Origin: Branchiostoma floridae
Taxonomy: Eukaryota; Chordata; Leptocardii; Amphioxiformes; Branchiostomatidae
Length of the DNA: 60,000 nucleotides
Direction of reading: 5' to 3'
Assembly: GCF_000003815.2 (NCBI RefSeq)
Contig: NC_049996.1
Location: forward strand, 11,388,856-11,448,855
Below are positions 50,119-60,000 of this stretch, piece after piece. A program made the translations under genes and the position numbers. The first letter of the stretch is position 1; every line of letters starts with the position of its first letter. The notes below the pieces were generated by a model, which saw only the letters and a list, made by a program, of their open reading frames with translations, ran no database searches and was not told where the DNA came from.

Positions 50119-50230
50119 TGACGTCACTTTGTGACAGAAACAGTGAAAATTACGCGCTAATTTCGTGAGACTTTTGTCTGCGTAGTCAGTCAGTCTGCTT
50201 GCGTAACCGTTCTATAACATATACCACGTG
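50119..50230 (-). promoter_or_regulatory. Candidate oxygenase promoter/leader with CRE and E-box
   Basis: A CRE palindrome TGACGTCA lies at 50119-50126, only three bases upstream of the start codon, and a CACGTG E-box at 50225-50230. No clear TATA box. The CRE would fall in the 5' leader unless transcription starts downstream of it. Confidence 0.3.
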
Positions 50231-50644
50231 ACTGGGACGCCCTTTGGACAATGGAACCCATATCTGTTACTTATTCACGGCCTACACATGTTTTTCTGAT
50301 CTGTACTGTGTTCTTACAACTTGGTTTCTCGGCCCTCGATGACTTCTGTTTTCTTAGAAATTCTTTTTGAATGATTTTTTAGAGCAAGTATAGAAGTTGC
50401 TTTGAGTGTTGCATGCTGCGGTGATGTTTTGTTCAAAATAACCAAGGAGGTTTAAAAAGGCTCCTCCTTGAAAATAACCTAGGCTACATTGAGGCCTATG
50501 GTGAAACACTAACCCCAGAGCTCTGTTTGACTTTGACCCCTTTGTCTTTGTTGGATAGACCGTAATGCGCATGCGTATCTGGCAACTGGTTTATCATTTA
50601 CTAGTGTTGAATCAAATGATGATATGCATAGATCATGATATACA

Positions 50645-50740
50645 TAGATCAGTGTGACTGACGACAAACACTGGATGGTTGTCTGAAACGTCTGACTGTT
50701 TCCAAAATCATATCCAGTTACTTAAGTAACTGCTTTTTGG
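50645..50740 (+). repeat. Copy of the TATCCAGTT short repeat family
   Basis: Contains GTGACTGACGACAAACACTG, GGATGGTTGTCTGAAACGTC and CATATCCAGTTACTTAAGTA. CTGACGA plus GAAACGTC with GACAA/TTGTC pairing looks like a degenerate hammerhead core. The other copies are at 32701-32880 and 34380-34470. Confidence 0.55.
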
Positions 50741-51469
50741 CGCATATAAATTGATGACCCCGATAAGCTGGAATGGTGAACATGTACATAGTAAGTACCA
50801 GCTGTAGTCTGATATCACGCCGACAGGTGTCGCTTCTGTGGATTACACCTGTTACATCACAGCTATCAACAAGATCCATGACTGGCTGTAAATAACGGTA
50901 TTTGGGGTGGTTGGCATTCGGAAATGTCTTAAGAAACGCGTACTTTCCGTGTGATATCTTCCGTAAAGAATACGGCAATATTGGCCTAATAATGCCTAAG
51001 CCTCTGATATTTGCGAATTGCGGAAAGGCAACTATTCCATTGCGGAAAGACATCGCAAAGAGTGAATTAAAGACAATCTTTATGTGCATGTAAAAGGGTC
51101 GTTAAGTTGCTGAAAGAGTGAATAAACACCACGTTCACGTTAGGTTTAAGCATGCTTAAATATCAGTTTTCTTGCTGTGCTCAAATGGCCATCGTCTCTT
51201 TTCTTGTACGGCCACCTTTTTGCGACCCCTTCTGAATGTAAACCGAACTGCAGTCACTTTACCCAGAAAAGCTACGCCTAGACAACGAGGCAAAACACTT
51301 CACTCGACACCTCCAAACAAAACGAACGACATGAATGCAAAACTGAGGTGGCAGTCCACCCTCCAAACTCAGTTGGACAAGCAATGATTGAGTGACCGCT
51401 TTAAGACCACTGAGAGGTCATTGTAAAACCTTGGAGACCTTTGAGCGCTCACTGAAACACCAATCAATG

Positions 51470-52890
51470 ACAATGACAATGAAGTTTATTGCATATCCAT
51501 GCCCCATTGGGGCTAAATGCAGTCATGTTGGTACATAGTAAGTAATCGGAAAGCTATACATATATATTACAGTTTACATGCTTCTTCTCTCTTCTTAAAA
51601 CATGCGTGGACGAGCTTACAGAGTTTTTCCAGTATATCGTAGTTAGATGATGACATAAGGTATTTGAACAGATTTTCCTTCGTCAGGTGCGCATATTTTT
51701 TATCTATATGTGTAGCATTAGCGAATGCATTTCGCAGATCTTTGTACAGCGAACACTCTAGGACAAAGTGTACTTCGTTTTCTACATACGAGGGCGGTTC
51801 AAAAAGTAATGCCACTGGTTTTATAACACGCTCATGTTTTCATCGAATGAATTCAAATTTGGCACAAAGGTACAAGAATATATACTCTTGAGATTGAGAT
51901 ATATCAATTTGTTGTTGAGATCTTTATGAGTGACTGAGTTGAGTTCAAGATGACCACACCCTTGTTATCCAGTCGGAAGAAATTAGAGGGTCAATTAACG
52001 TGCGATTGGTAATGTCCCTGAATCACTTGTAGCTATTGTAAAAAACTAAAATTGCACATGTGTCAAGTTGCATTTCTCTATAAGCCACATGCCTATTGTC
52101 ATCTTTGAAATACAATCACTTATCATTTTTTCGTTACTGGTGTGAAGTAAGGTCGTCAGGGTCGTAATTAGCGGTGGATTAGGGGTGGGCTGCTTAAAGT
52201 TTCCATAACCGACTTTTTTTATTAACTGGGAAAAATAAAACCTAATACACTTCTTGATCTTTAAACAGTTAATAATTGTCCAAAGTTTCGCATTTGTTGG
52301 CTAATGGAAAAGCAAACTACAAAAAGCTTTCTTCAACAAATCACATGTTTGGCTATTAATCAAACTGTATGTAATATAGCATCTAGCTTCAATCTAGTGG
52401 CTGTAAATCTGAACCATTATTTGTTCAAACATGAAATTTGGCATGTAAGCTATAGAGACATTTGTTATTATACAGATGAAATTTCAATTTCCTACAATAG
52501 TTTTAAAATGGTAAGATCTATAGGAACTTATCTCCTGACAAGCTTTTAAGGGTGTGGTCATCTTAAAATCATCTCAGTTTCTCATAAAAATCTGACCCTC
52601 AAATCGAGATATCTCAATCTCAAGAGGATATAGTCTTGTAGATTTGTGCCAAATTTGAACTCATTCGATGGAAAAATGAGCCTGTTATAAAACCAGTGGC
52701 ATTACTTTTTGAACCGCCCTCGTACATGAAACTCTTACCGCAAAATATACATAGTCTATCATCAGGAGGAGTTCGGGTATATCTACCAGCTTCAATTTCC
52801 AGTGGATGATCGCTTATCCTTAGTTTGGTCAATGAAAGACCTGTGAAATGTTTGGACGCCCAGTATTCTCTCAACCGTCTTGCTTCTCTA
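51470..52890 (-). pseudogene. LINE (non-LTR retrotransposon) 3' relic, split by an insertion
   Basis: Two minus-strand blocks (52890-52725 and 51788-51575) encode the C-terminal tail typical of a LINE reverse-transcriptase protein: REARRLREYWAS, LRISDHPLEIEAGRYTR, RLCIFCGK and VENEVHFVLECSLYKDLR, with a C-x2-C...H-x4-C zinc-knuckle-like pattern. A 3' tail follows, with ATGCAATAAACTTCATTG and repeated CATTGT units near 51470. The 5' part, including the reverse-transcriptase core, is missing. The frame resumes across the 51789-52722 insertion if one TA is counted once. Confidence 0.7.
51789..52722. mobile_element. Mariner-type non-autonomous element nested in the LINE relic
   Basis: Ends CGAGGGCGGTTCAAAAAGTA and TACTTTTTGAACCGCCCTCG are perfect inverted repeats flanked by TA. 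Similarity continues inward for about 100 bp (GCCACTGGTTTTATAACA, CAAATTTGGCAC, TTGAGATTGAGATAT). The length is 934 bp. There is no transposase. It interrupts the LINE frame exactly at a TA. Confidence 0.8.
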
Positions 52891-52891
52891 T

Positions 52892-53137
52892 AACTATATC
52901 CTGTAAGCTGATTGGCCAATATAGTCAGTGCAATACGGTGTCCTGTAAGCCGATTGGCTATTCCCCAGAGCGCTCTGCCCGAACTGCTCAGGGCACCCTG
53001 CCCTAACTAGAGTAGAGGCTATAAAACCAAGTGTGGTACCACTCAGCTTGTCATTCTGATGAAGACTTTTGAATAAAAGGTCGAAACCGGTAAATCGTTG
53101 TGTCTCAGTCGTCATCCTTCTGACGCTAAATCGGCTA
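52892..53137 (+). mobile_element. 246-bp insert with 16-bp target duplication, promoter-like boxes and hammerhead-like core
   Basis: CGTCTTGCTTCTCTAT is present at 52876-52891 and 53138-53153, directly flanking the insert, which therefore moved into the LINE relic. Inside are two TCCTGTAAGCYGATTGGC units (inverted CCAAT boxes), a TATAAAA at 53020-53026, and then the hammerhead-like core at 53056. This resembles a terminal repeat of a Penelope-like element or a retrozyme, by inference. Confidence 0.6.
53056..53092 (+). ncRNA. Candidate hammerhead ribozyme core
   Basis: CTGATGA (53056-53062), one extra A, GACTTTT pairing with AAAAG(G)TC around a GAAT loop, GAAA (53083-53086), palindromic CCGG as minimal stem III, then TA with predicted cleavage between 53092 and 53093. 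Only three helix I pairs (ATT/AAT) are obvious, so this copy is weaker than 35131-35193. Confidence 0.35.
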
Positions 53138-53159
53138 CGTCTTGCTTCTCTATCACACA

Positions 53160-55020
53160 GGTCCACAGGTGTATCCGATCACGCCCAGGACGTACGCTCT
53201 CTTCTTCGGCGTCCTTTTGTAGATAGTCTTCAGAACGTCTGGACCGTGGCAGAACCCACAGCGTTGCCTTTTCTGTTGTGCTTACCGGGCAAATATGACG
53301 AGGTTCACCGCAGTTTTAACCTCTCCTAGGGACAGAGAATTTAGGGTAGTTTCCCGAGCTAAACAAATGTTGTCCTCGCGTCACCTACTCCGTGATCTTC
53401 TCATTTTGGGCCCACTGATGACGCGGCAAACAGTTCTTCTGTTCAAAACGCTAATCCCAAAATACGCAAACTTTGTTTGTAAAACGTCAGCGTGCTGCAA
53501 ACATTCAAGGTCACTTTTCATCATCTAGCGACCGCCTGTAGCATAAAGGGCAAGGCTTTACAGTTGGATGGTCTAGAAAGTATTTCCTTAAGGTAGTCCG
53601 CACCCTAGTTTAATGCATACGAATGCTTCTTGACGTTTTTAACACATGAGCAAAAAAGTTTACAAACCTCTTGGAATCTTTTCCACAGTCCCATGACAAT
53701 GACAGCATATTCTCATTGTATAGTAATTGATCGAAGGTGATGCTGCGCTTTCACAAATGCATGGCTGATAAAAGACTAGTTTTATCCACTCTGAACTCTA
53801 CTTCCTGTCAGGTCTAACATTTGCGGTGGCAACATCTTCACACTCGGTTCCTACCACTCTAACGACAGTATATCCAAATAACTACGAACATTCACCGACA
53901 CAAACATCCTGACACACCTAAACAAAACCTCTGTACACGGGAGGCAGAAACAGTGGTCAAACATCAACCTGCGGACAGATGTCATCTCTAACATCGCGTT
54001 TTTTAACCCTTACCAATGTACCCCAGATAAGGGGACATGTTTAGTTGACTTATGTACCCTGAATGTCAACAGTACGACCAGTGTGTCTATATCAGCACCA
54101 ACCTTGAACTGACGGTAACCTATAAGCTGTTTAAGTGATGGAGGCATGTCGATTTAAGGGCCATAATACACAAGTGGGCGGTATAAACTAGTAAACGTAG
54201 CCGCCGTGTGGTGACTCCTGAGTGGCGGACGTTTTGGACCAAAGAATCCGAACTTCATTGGCCAATGACAGCAAGGCAAATGTTCTGAAATGCTACACCC
54301 GCAAAGCCATGGAAATTGTTATATAGAATGATGGACCCCACATACCAAGATTATCTTCGACAGATAATTATTTTTAAAAATTCATCAGGGACGATAAAGA
54401 AAGAACTCTACAAATCATTTGCGTATTTTTTATACAATACATACTTACACAGATAACGTAATATTCGTCGACGTCTTTTAGCGTTTCCTGGTTGCTTAAA
54501 TCATAAAGATTTTGTCAGGAATGGTTTCACCGGTAAACAATGGGTGCCAGACATAAGTGCTTTACAGTGGTCTTAAAATAAGTCGGTATGGGCGTCTCCA
54601 CGTAAACTCACAGCCGCCAACAAGTCTCTCGTTTGAAGCGACCATGTAAAGGAAGTTGGTGACTAGAATACTTGTGATTGAAAATTTTAACTGTCGTCTT
54701 TGCTTGAAACTTCAAACTTTGTCAAATCTATCATGGTGTAAAGATATGACGGTAGTAGTATCATATCTATCATATCTGTCTATATGGCCCTTTTCCCATG
54801 TCATCTTATATGCTTGATATTGGTATGTAACGACGTTATAACTAAGCCGACACAACAATATCTAAGACGGTTTTACAGCCAGCCAACTTAAGAAGTAAAG
54901 TCGTCGATCTTTTAATTACATCTTTAGAAACTCAGCCCCTTGTGCCTGCGAGCACGTAATGCCCGCGCCTCAATGGTAAATGTCAGCCTGGCGTAAGGTT
55001 TGTGTGCCGACCAGGTCTAA
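53160..55020. other. Non-coding stretch before the EGF gene
   Basis: No recognisable exon. The first 200 bp may be more LINE-derived sequence. The rest shows no clear repeats or domain-like frames. Confidence 0.5.
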
Positions 55021-55025
55021 GCAAA

Positions 55026-55031
55026 TATAAA
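55026..55031 (+). promoter_or_regulatory. TATA box candidate for the EGF gene
   Basis: AAATATAAAC lies about 105 bp before the start codon at 55133, followed by GACGTC at 55035-55040. Position and sequence fit a core promoter; unproven. Confidence 0.4.
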
Positions 55032-55132
55032 CAAGACGTCAAATAAGAAAGTCATCGGCAGGTAGACTAGGCCGAGGCGGGTCACACGGGTACAGGTGCC
55101 GGTGGGAAGATTGTCGGTGAGAAGGTTCGACT

Positions 55133-55196
55133 ATGGGCCCCAGGAACTGCCTTGGGGGAGGCCTGCTGGTGGCTATCCTTGCCGTTACGTGTGCAG
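55133..55196 (+). CDS. EGF gene exon 1: signal peptide
   Basis: Encodes 21 residues plus one base (phase 1) before a GTATGT donor. The core LLVAILAVTCA is a typical cleavable leader. The ATG was chosen because it opens this leader and matches the paralogous exon at 45367. Confidence 0.75.
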
Positions 55197-58100
55197 GTAT
55201 GTGGCTGCGACATGCCAGCCGAGCGCGTTAAAGCTAGGACTGATCTTTGAACGTGTAGTCATTGACCATGTTACACCTGGTAAACAGATGCAGCTGCCGC
55301 GTTGTTTTACCACCTCCCAATGTCGAACCATTTGGGCATAATCTGACGCATATCCGTACAATGCTGAGCAAAATCAGTTTCTGAAATATGTCACTATTCC
55401 GACCTAGATAACGTCATATACTGAGTCCTTAGCAACATTGTAAAACTAGATTGCCGTCTGTTGTTGTCAGACGTTTTTGTCGACGTAATATGCCCCATCT
55501 TTAACCCTGATTTAAAAACAGTCGAACAGTTACTATGACCGACTTGAAGTGCAGCTTTACATGTGTTTGATGCGCCGAGGATGTTCTTTGTTCTAGTTCT
55601 GCCCTATGGTGCTCCCCTCCCCACTAGGCTATATTGATGAATAGCCCCGACATAAATCACGCTCGTTAACAGGTGGTTTGGCTGGCCTTTCGACCCCGGG
55701 CGGCAGGAAATGGCGCCCTTTCCTGTGTCGCAGACGTTCGGGCGCACGCGGAGGCGTTTAGACCAACTGACGATAACTAACAATGCATTGGAATGCAATA
55801 AAGATAGATCTACGGTCATTTCTACATACTAGTCATCAATAAAGAACGCATGATGTTTGTTAGAGGTGTTAGCTAAGGTCGTTTTTATCCCACCCATTTG
55901 CGTGTATACCGTTTGCGTAGCTATTAATTCTGTCTCATGCTTTGTCAACTCGTCTCAGACAGTTGACTAATAGTCATGGCGACTCATAGAGAGCGTATTT
56001 TGCGCGTAGCCTTATACATTAGATCTTATGATAGACTCTGAATGTACAAGGTTACCACAAGCAAAGTACCCCCTCCAACATTCACAACGACTTGCAAAGA
56101 TATTTTTGACATGCACTCATCCACAGTCTTGCTTTGTGAGGTTCTGTGCATAGACTTTTGTGTGTGAAGCTTTATTGAAAGTGGACGCATGTACGTGCTT
56201 TCTTCCAGACAAAAACTCTTGAAAAGCCGTCCTATTTGCAAATATAACCCTTGCTGCGGGCAGGTCTGCATGTAGTGTATTGCGGGGGTGGGTTTGAGCT
56301 TCCTGTGTATAACAAACAAAAACTATACCCTGTTCATTGATATATATCACACACTAATTAAACGCATATATTTATATATTTACTATTATAAGGCAAAGTG
56401 CAACCTTTTCTATAACTATTGAAGAAGTGGCACTCCAAACTGGACACTATCTCACATGTACACCTGTGCAAACAGTCCAGTGTTGAGTTAACAACTTTGT
56501 GCAATCACAGTGCTTGTTTTTCGCGCCTTCAATTAAGTGGCTGGACAGACAACTGTTCTGTGAAGTAGTTGGCAATGAACATCCAATAATTGAAGTAATA
56601 TTCGTTCTAAATCTTAAACGTAATGGGGACGCCTTGGAACAGGTGGGTCATGATATTCGTGAATAAGGCATTGGGGGCCTGGGTGCATAGTGATATCGTT
56701 GTGATACAGTAGCAACGTTGGATCTCATATTTGAACTTTACACTTTGCGGGGGCGTGGTGTTGTATATTTCATCCAACACAATGAACACTATGTTAGAAA
56801 ATAGTATTTGCTAAAAGTAAACTTGGTTTATCGTATATCCTTTTGCGATACAAAGCGTGCATGCATACATATGTCCTTGCGCTATTTGTATCTTGATATG
56901 ATAAAAGTCGAATAATGATTTATATAGACACACCAAGAGGACGCTAGGTAAGTTAGCTTATTTAACGAAATTTATCATATCAATTTGCATACAGTATATG
57001 TGTGTGTGTGTTTTTCTTAAAGCTTTATTGAAAAAATAACAATAATTACATACATTGTGACGTTTACATTTACATCTTCATGACTACATCTCTACAGATG
57101 CGATTTTTACCTTATGTGCTGCTTACTGCTTACTTGCTTATGGCGAGTCCTTCCGGTCTCGAGTTGTGCTTGTGCAATTGTACAAAATTATGTGCTTGTA
57201 CAATTGTACAAAATTGGAGTTTCCTCTTTGCTTTTACTGTATAATACATGCATACACGTACATAGGTTGGAAATATTCCTTGATGATCAAATTATCATGG
57301 GGACTGGCTAACAAGGCGAAAAAACGTCTCACTTGAAATAAAAACAACCTAAGCTGATTTCATGTCTCCAACACCAATATGTGTGGTACTTTTGCAGTTG
57401 TTGTTACCGGGGACCCCTGCGTTCCGAACCCCTGCGACCCGGATAACGGCCACTGCATCCAAGTAGGGTGGGACTACCGGTGTGTGTGCCGCCCGGGCTT
57501 CATGCTCATGCCGGACGGGCTGTCCTGTTTCCCCGACGCTAGTACGTCATACCGCTTACTTCGTACATCAGTGGTGTTAGTTTGTTTGCAGTTGTTACAG
57601 CTCTGAAACGCTCTACACTGATCCTGTACCTTGTTGCCACCATATTTGACCTTGAGGGCCGTAGTCGTGGCTAGTTTTTGGAATGCAAAACGAATAAAAA
57701 ATTGTTTTTGTAAATTTCTTGTTTTACTTCTGAAGGCATTCCTTGCTTAGGTACCTTTTCTAAAATCTCTGAGCTGTCTTATGTACTTTGTGAATTTTTT
57801 CCCTGCATGAGGCGCCTGGGATAAACAAGGCCCATTTCCTGTCACCTTTCTGGGACCTTTCTATCACTTTTGACCTAACGTTCTGTTAGTATCGATGTGC
57901 ATAGCATTCAAATGGCAATTGCGGAACCACCTCCCTCTTCTTGCGGAAACACACAACCGCCACAAACAAACAACACAAGACCTCCAATTCACGGAGGTAA
58001 CAACCTTTTTGTAGCTAGTTTCTACATGTCTGATATGTCGTCACATTTAAGATGTAGATGTCGTTTCATCCTCATTTGTATTGGTCATTGTTATGTGTCC

Positions 58101-60000
58101 AGTCCTGATACGAGTCTATGTTGAACCTGTCTCTCTTAAACTTCGCTGAGCCCACTCTCAAGTCATGCTGTCGATCCATATCCGTAGGAAGTGTTCTATC
58201 ACCCAATCTAACCTACCTTTACAGTAGCAGCCGGTAGCCCGTGTGTTCCGAACCCCTGCGACCCATCTAACGGCCAATGTGTGGAAGAGGGAGGAAACTA
58301 CAGATGTATCTGTAGACAGGGGTTCCAGTTGATGTCTGACGGTCGAAGGTGTACCCAAGCCCCTCAGCGTACGTGACATTGTATTCTTTCTGTACGACTG
58401 TCCCTCACTTAACTGCTTGGTTGAAATCAATTGGTTGATACTTATACCAATTTCGTCGTACTCCTTCCACGTTGCAAACCTGCTGTTACGTTGAGTGAAC
58501 TTCTATAATAGCTCTACCACTGTTCACAGCACATTGCACAATTAGAAGTAGCCTAAAGTGTATATTGCACACTGCATGAGAGAAGACACAACACCGCAAT
58601 ATGTCCGTGTTGTACCCACCACCATCACTCCCTCCAAATTCCTTCGGCGTGTTGATTTCTGCCACCATAGCAGCACCTGTAAAGTATAATGCAGTACTGT
58701 TTATCTATGTCCAATATTTGCAGCTCTTTTGGCTGTAGATGACCACGACCATGACCACGACCATGATCACGACCATGGCCGTGACCCCTGTTCCCCAAAC
58801 CCCTGCGACCCAGCTAACGGACAATGTGTGGCAGAAGGACACAACTACAGATGTATCTGTAGGCCGGGGTATCAGTTGATGTCGGACGGCCGAAGATGTA
58901 CTCCAAACGCTCGTACGTGATTTTTCTTTCCACGACTGTCCTACATTTCCAATACTCTGTTCACTCTCTCATCTGCCTGGTTGAACCAGTTGGTTGATGA
59001 TTCCAGTTCCAACTGTATCCAAAGCTCACACTTTACACTGTGCTCCTGACTATCGTACCACACATTTGAGTGGTGAGAAATTGCTGCTATAGATTAAAAT
59101 GTTTCCGGAACATCTTCACTGCTGTCATCTCAAACCACGTTGCCATGTTACCTGCACTGTACTTCGAGCACTGAGTTTGTGGAAGCACAACGCTACAGTA
59201 TGTTGGAATTGCACCCCACCATCATGATCATCACTCCGATTTCTAGTACCACAATATTACGAGATGATATATGATGATATTCCAATACTATATTATGTGT
59301 CCAACATTTGCAGCTGCAGATGACCGCGACCATGACCGCGACCATGACCATGACCATGATCACGGCCAAGACCGTGACCCCTGTTCCCCAAACCCCTGCG
59401 ACCCAGCTAACGGACAATGTGTGGCAGAAGGACACAACTACAGATGTATCTGTAGGCCGGGGTATCGGTTGATGTCGGACGGCCGAAGTTGTACTCCAAA
59501 CGCTCGTATGTGATTTTTCTTTCCACGACCGTCCTACAATCCCAATATTCTGTCCACTCTCTCATCTGCCTAATTAAAACCAGTTGGGTGATGATTTCAC
59601 CAACTCCAACTATCTCAAGATCTCACATTGCACACTGTGCTTCTGCCCATTGTACTACACCCTTGATTATGATGAGTGGTGAGATCTTGCTGCTAGGTTG
59701 AAATTTTTCCAGAACATCCTCACTGCCATCACCTCAATGCACGTTGCCACGTAATACCTGCACTGTACTCGGAATTGCACTCCACCACCAAGACCACCAT
59801 TCCGATTTCTGTCACCACAATGTAGTAGGATCACGAGCAAATCCACGATGATATTCCAGTACTGTATTATGTGCCCAACATTTCAGCAGTTGTGGACGAT
59901 GACCATGACCATGACCATGACCACGACCACGACCATGGCCGTGACCCCTGTTCCCCAAACCCCTGCGACCCAGCTAACGGACAATGTGTGGCAGAAGAAC
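55133..60000 (+). CDS. Secreted multi-EGF protein with Asp-His repeat linkers (5' part, runs off the window)
   Basis: Visible exons: 55133-55196, 57398-57541, 58225-58368, 58724-58912, 59314-59505 and 59887-(beyond 60000). All internal borders are phase 1-1, so every EGF exon can be gained, lost or skipped without a frame change. The start MGPRNCLGGG leads a hydrophobic signal peptide ending near TCA. Each module has six cysteines spaced C-x4-C-x6-C-x8-C-x1-C-x12-C, an EGF fold. The calcium-binding D-x-[DN]-[EQ]-C start is replaced by DPC, and the Asn/Asp hydroxylation site is absent, so these are not canonical calcium-binding EGFs. Modules 3-5 are preceded by (Asp-His)n linkers that could bind metal ions. 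I do not recognise the gene. Confidence 0.85.
57398..57541 (+). CDS. EGF gene exon 2: EGF module 1
   Basis: 144 nt between TTTTGCAG and GTACGT, phase 1-1. Six cysteines, starting GDPCVPNPCD. No Asp-His linker. Confidence 0.88.
58225..58368 (+). CDS. EGF gene exon 3: EGF module 2
   Basis: Exactly 144 nt again, between CTTTACAG and GTACGT, phase 1-1. Starts AAGSPCVPNPCD. No Asp-His linker. The sequence is intermediate between module 1 and modules 3-5. Confidence 0.87.
58724..58912 (+). CDS. EGF gene exon 4: (Asp-His)6 linker plus EGF module 3
   Basis: 189 nt, phase 1-1. The linker VDDHDHDHDHDHDHG precedes RDPCSPNPCDP. Codons alternate GAC/GAT and CAC/CAT. Confidence 0.88.
59314..59505 (+). 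CDS. EGF gene exon 5: Asp-His/Arg linker plus EGF module 4
   Basis: 192 nt, phase 1-1. The linker starts ADDRDHDRDHDHDHDHG, with Arg interruptions. The EGF part is nearly identical to module 3, differing in QL to RL and RRC to RSC near its end. Confidence 0.88.
59887..60000 (+). CDS. EGF gene exon 6 (cut by window edge): Asp-His linker plus EGF module 5
   Basis: The acceptor is TTTCAGCAG, a NAGNAG tandem site; starting at 59887 or 59890 keeps the frame and adds or drops one residue. The linker VDDDHDHDHDHDHDHG is followed by RDPCSPNPCDP. The sequence stops in the middle of the EGF module. Confidence 0.82.

Larger units (their letters stand above)
58724..60000 (+). repeat. Tandem genomic duplication of exon plus intron (about 575-590 bp unit)
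   Basis: Exon starts at 58724, 59314 and 59887 are 590 and 573 bp apart. The introns match too: both start with a donor followed by TGATTTTTCTTTCCACGAC, then CACTCTCTCATCTGCCT, CAGTTGG and CACACTGTGCT. The intron after exon 3 (58369 on) is a more diverged relative. This shows recent unequal exchange adding modules. Confidence 0.85.

Noticed and set aside
57890-57996. Possible Pro/Thr-rich exon (EPPPSSCGNTQPPQ...) between EGF modules 1 and 2
   Set aside because: The donor GGAG/GTAAC is good, but neither visible AG (57889 or 57904) gives a length divisible by three. It would break the phase 1-1 chain, so it is not annotated.

Overview
The window is intron-rich animal DNA: coding sequence is split into short exons with GT-AG borders and matching phases, amid many inverted-repeat DNA transposons, SINE-like copies and microsatellites. 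The gene set (animal-type N-acetylglutamate synthase, SLC5A8-type transporter, BCO/RPE65-type carotenoid oxygenase, tandem secreted EGF modules) and the repeats suggest an invertebrate deuterostome. A lancelet (Branchiostoma) is my best guess, but this is inference; no species-specific marker was tested.

Layout. 1-11.4 kb: no gene seen, two well-bounded terminal-inverted-repeat elements (5518-5893 with TTA target duplication, 7544-8451 with TA). 11469-26263 (+): NAGS, 14 constitutive exons whose phases join into a 750-residue frame, plus two extra in-frame candidate exons (24 and 57 nt). 29118-36114 (+): SLC5 sodium/monocarboxylate-type transporter, 15 exons, 628 residues. 50116-37487 (-): carotenoid cleavage oxygenase, 13 exons, 530 residues, with all four iron-ligand histidines. 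A separate + strand signal-peptide exon (45367-45427) lies inside its first intron. 51.5-53.2 kb: a LINE relic broken by two younger insertions. 55133 to the right edge (+): start of a secreted protein with a signal peptide and at least five phase 1-1 EGF exons, three of which carry Asp-His repeat linkers. It runs off the window.

The four genes are separate transcription units; nothing suggests co-regulation. NAGS makes the activator of carbamoyl phosphate synthetase in mitochondria, the SLC5 protein would import monocarboxylates at the plasma membrane, the oxygenase would cleave carotenoids, and the EGF protein is secreted.

Most interesting observations: (1) EGF modules with (Asp-His)n linkers spreading by tandem duplication that includes their introns, plus a second matching signal-peptide exon 9.8 kb upstream; (2) a ~50-bp-period minisatellite in a NAGS intron whose core repeats the REST/NRSF RE1 motif TTCAGCACCNNGGACAG, with the same core on the opposite strand in the SLC5 gene; (3) hammerhead-ribozyme-like folds in short repeats (35131-35193 minus, 53056-53092 plus) and related relics; (4) decayed tandem exon duplicates in both NAGS and the oxygenase gene; (5) a GC-AG intron in the oxygenase gene; (6) a 57-nt in-frame exon that would split the acetyl-CoA loop of NAGS.
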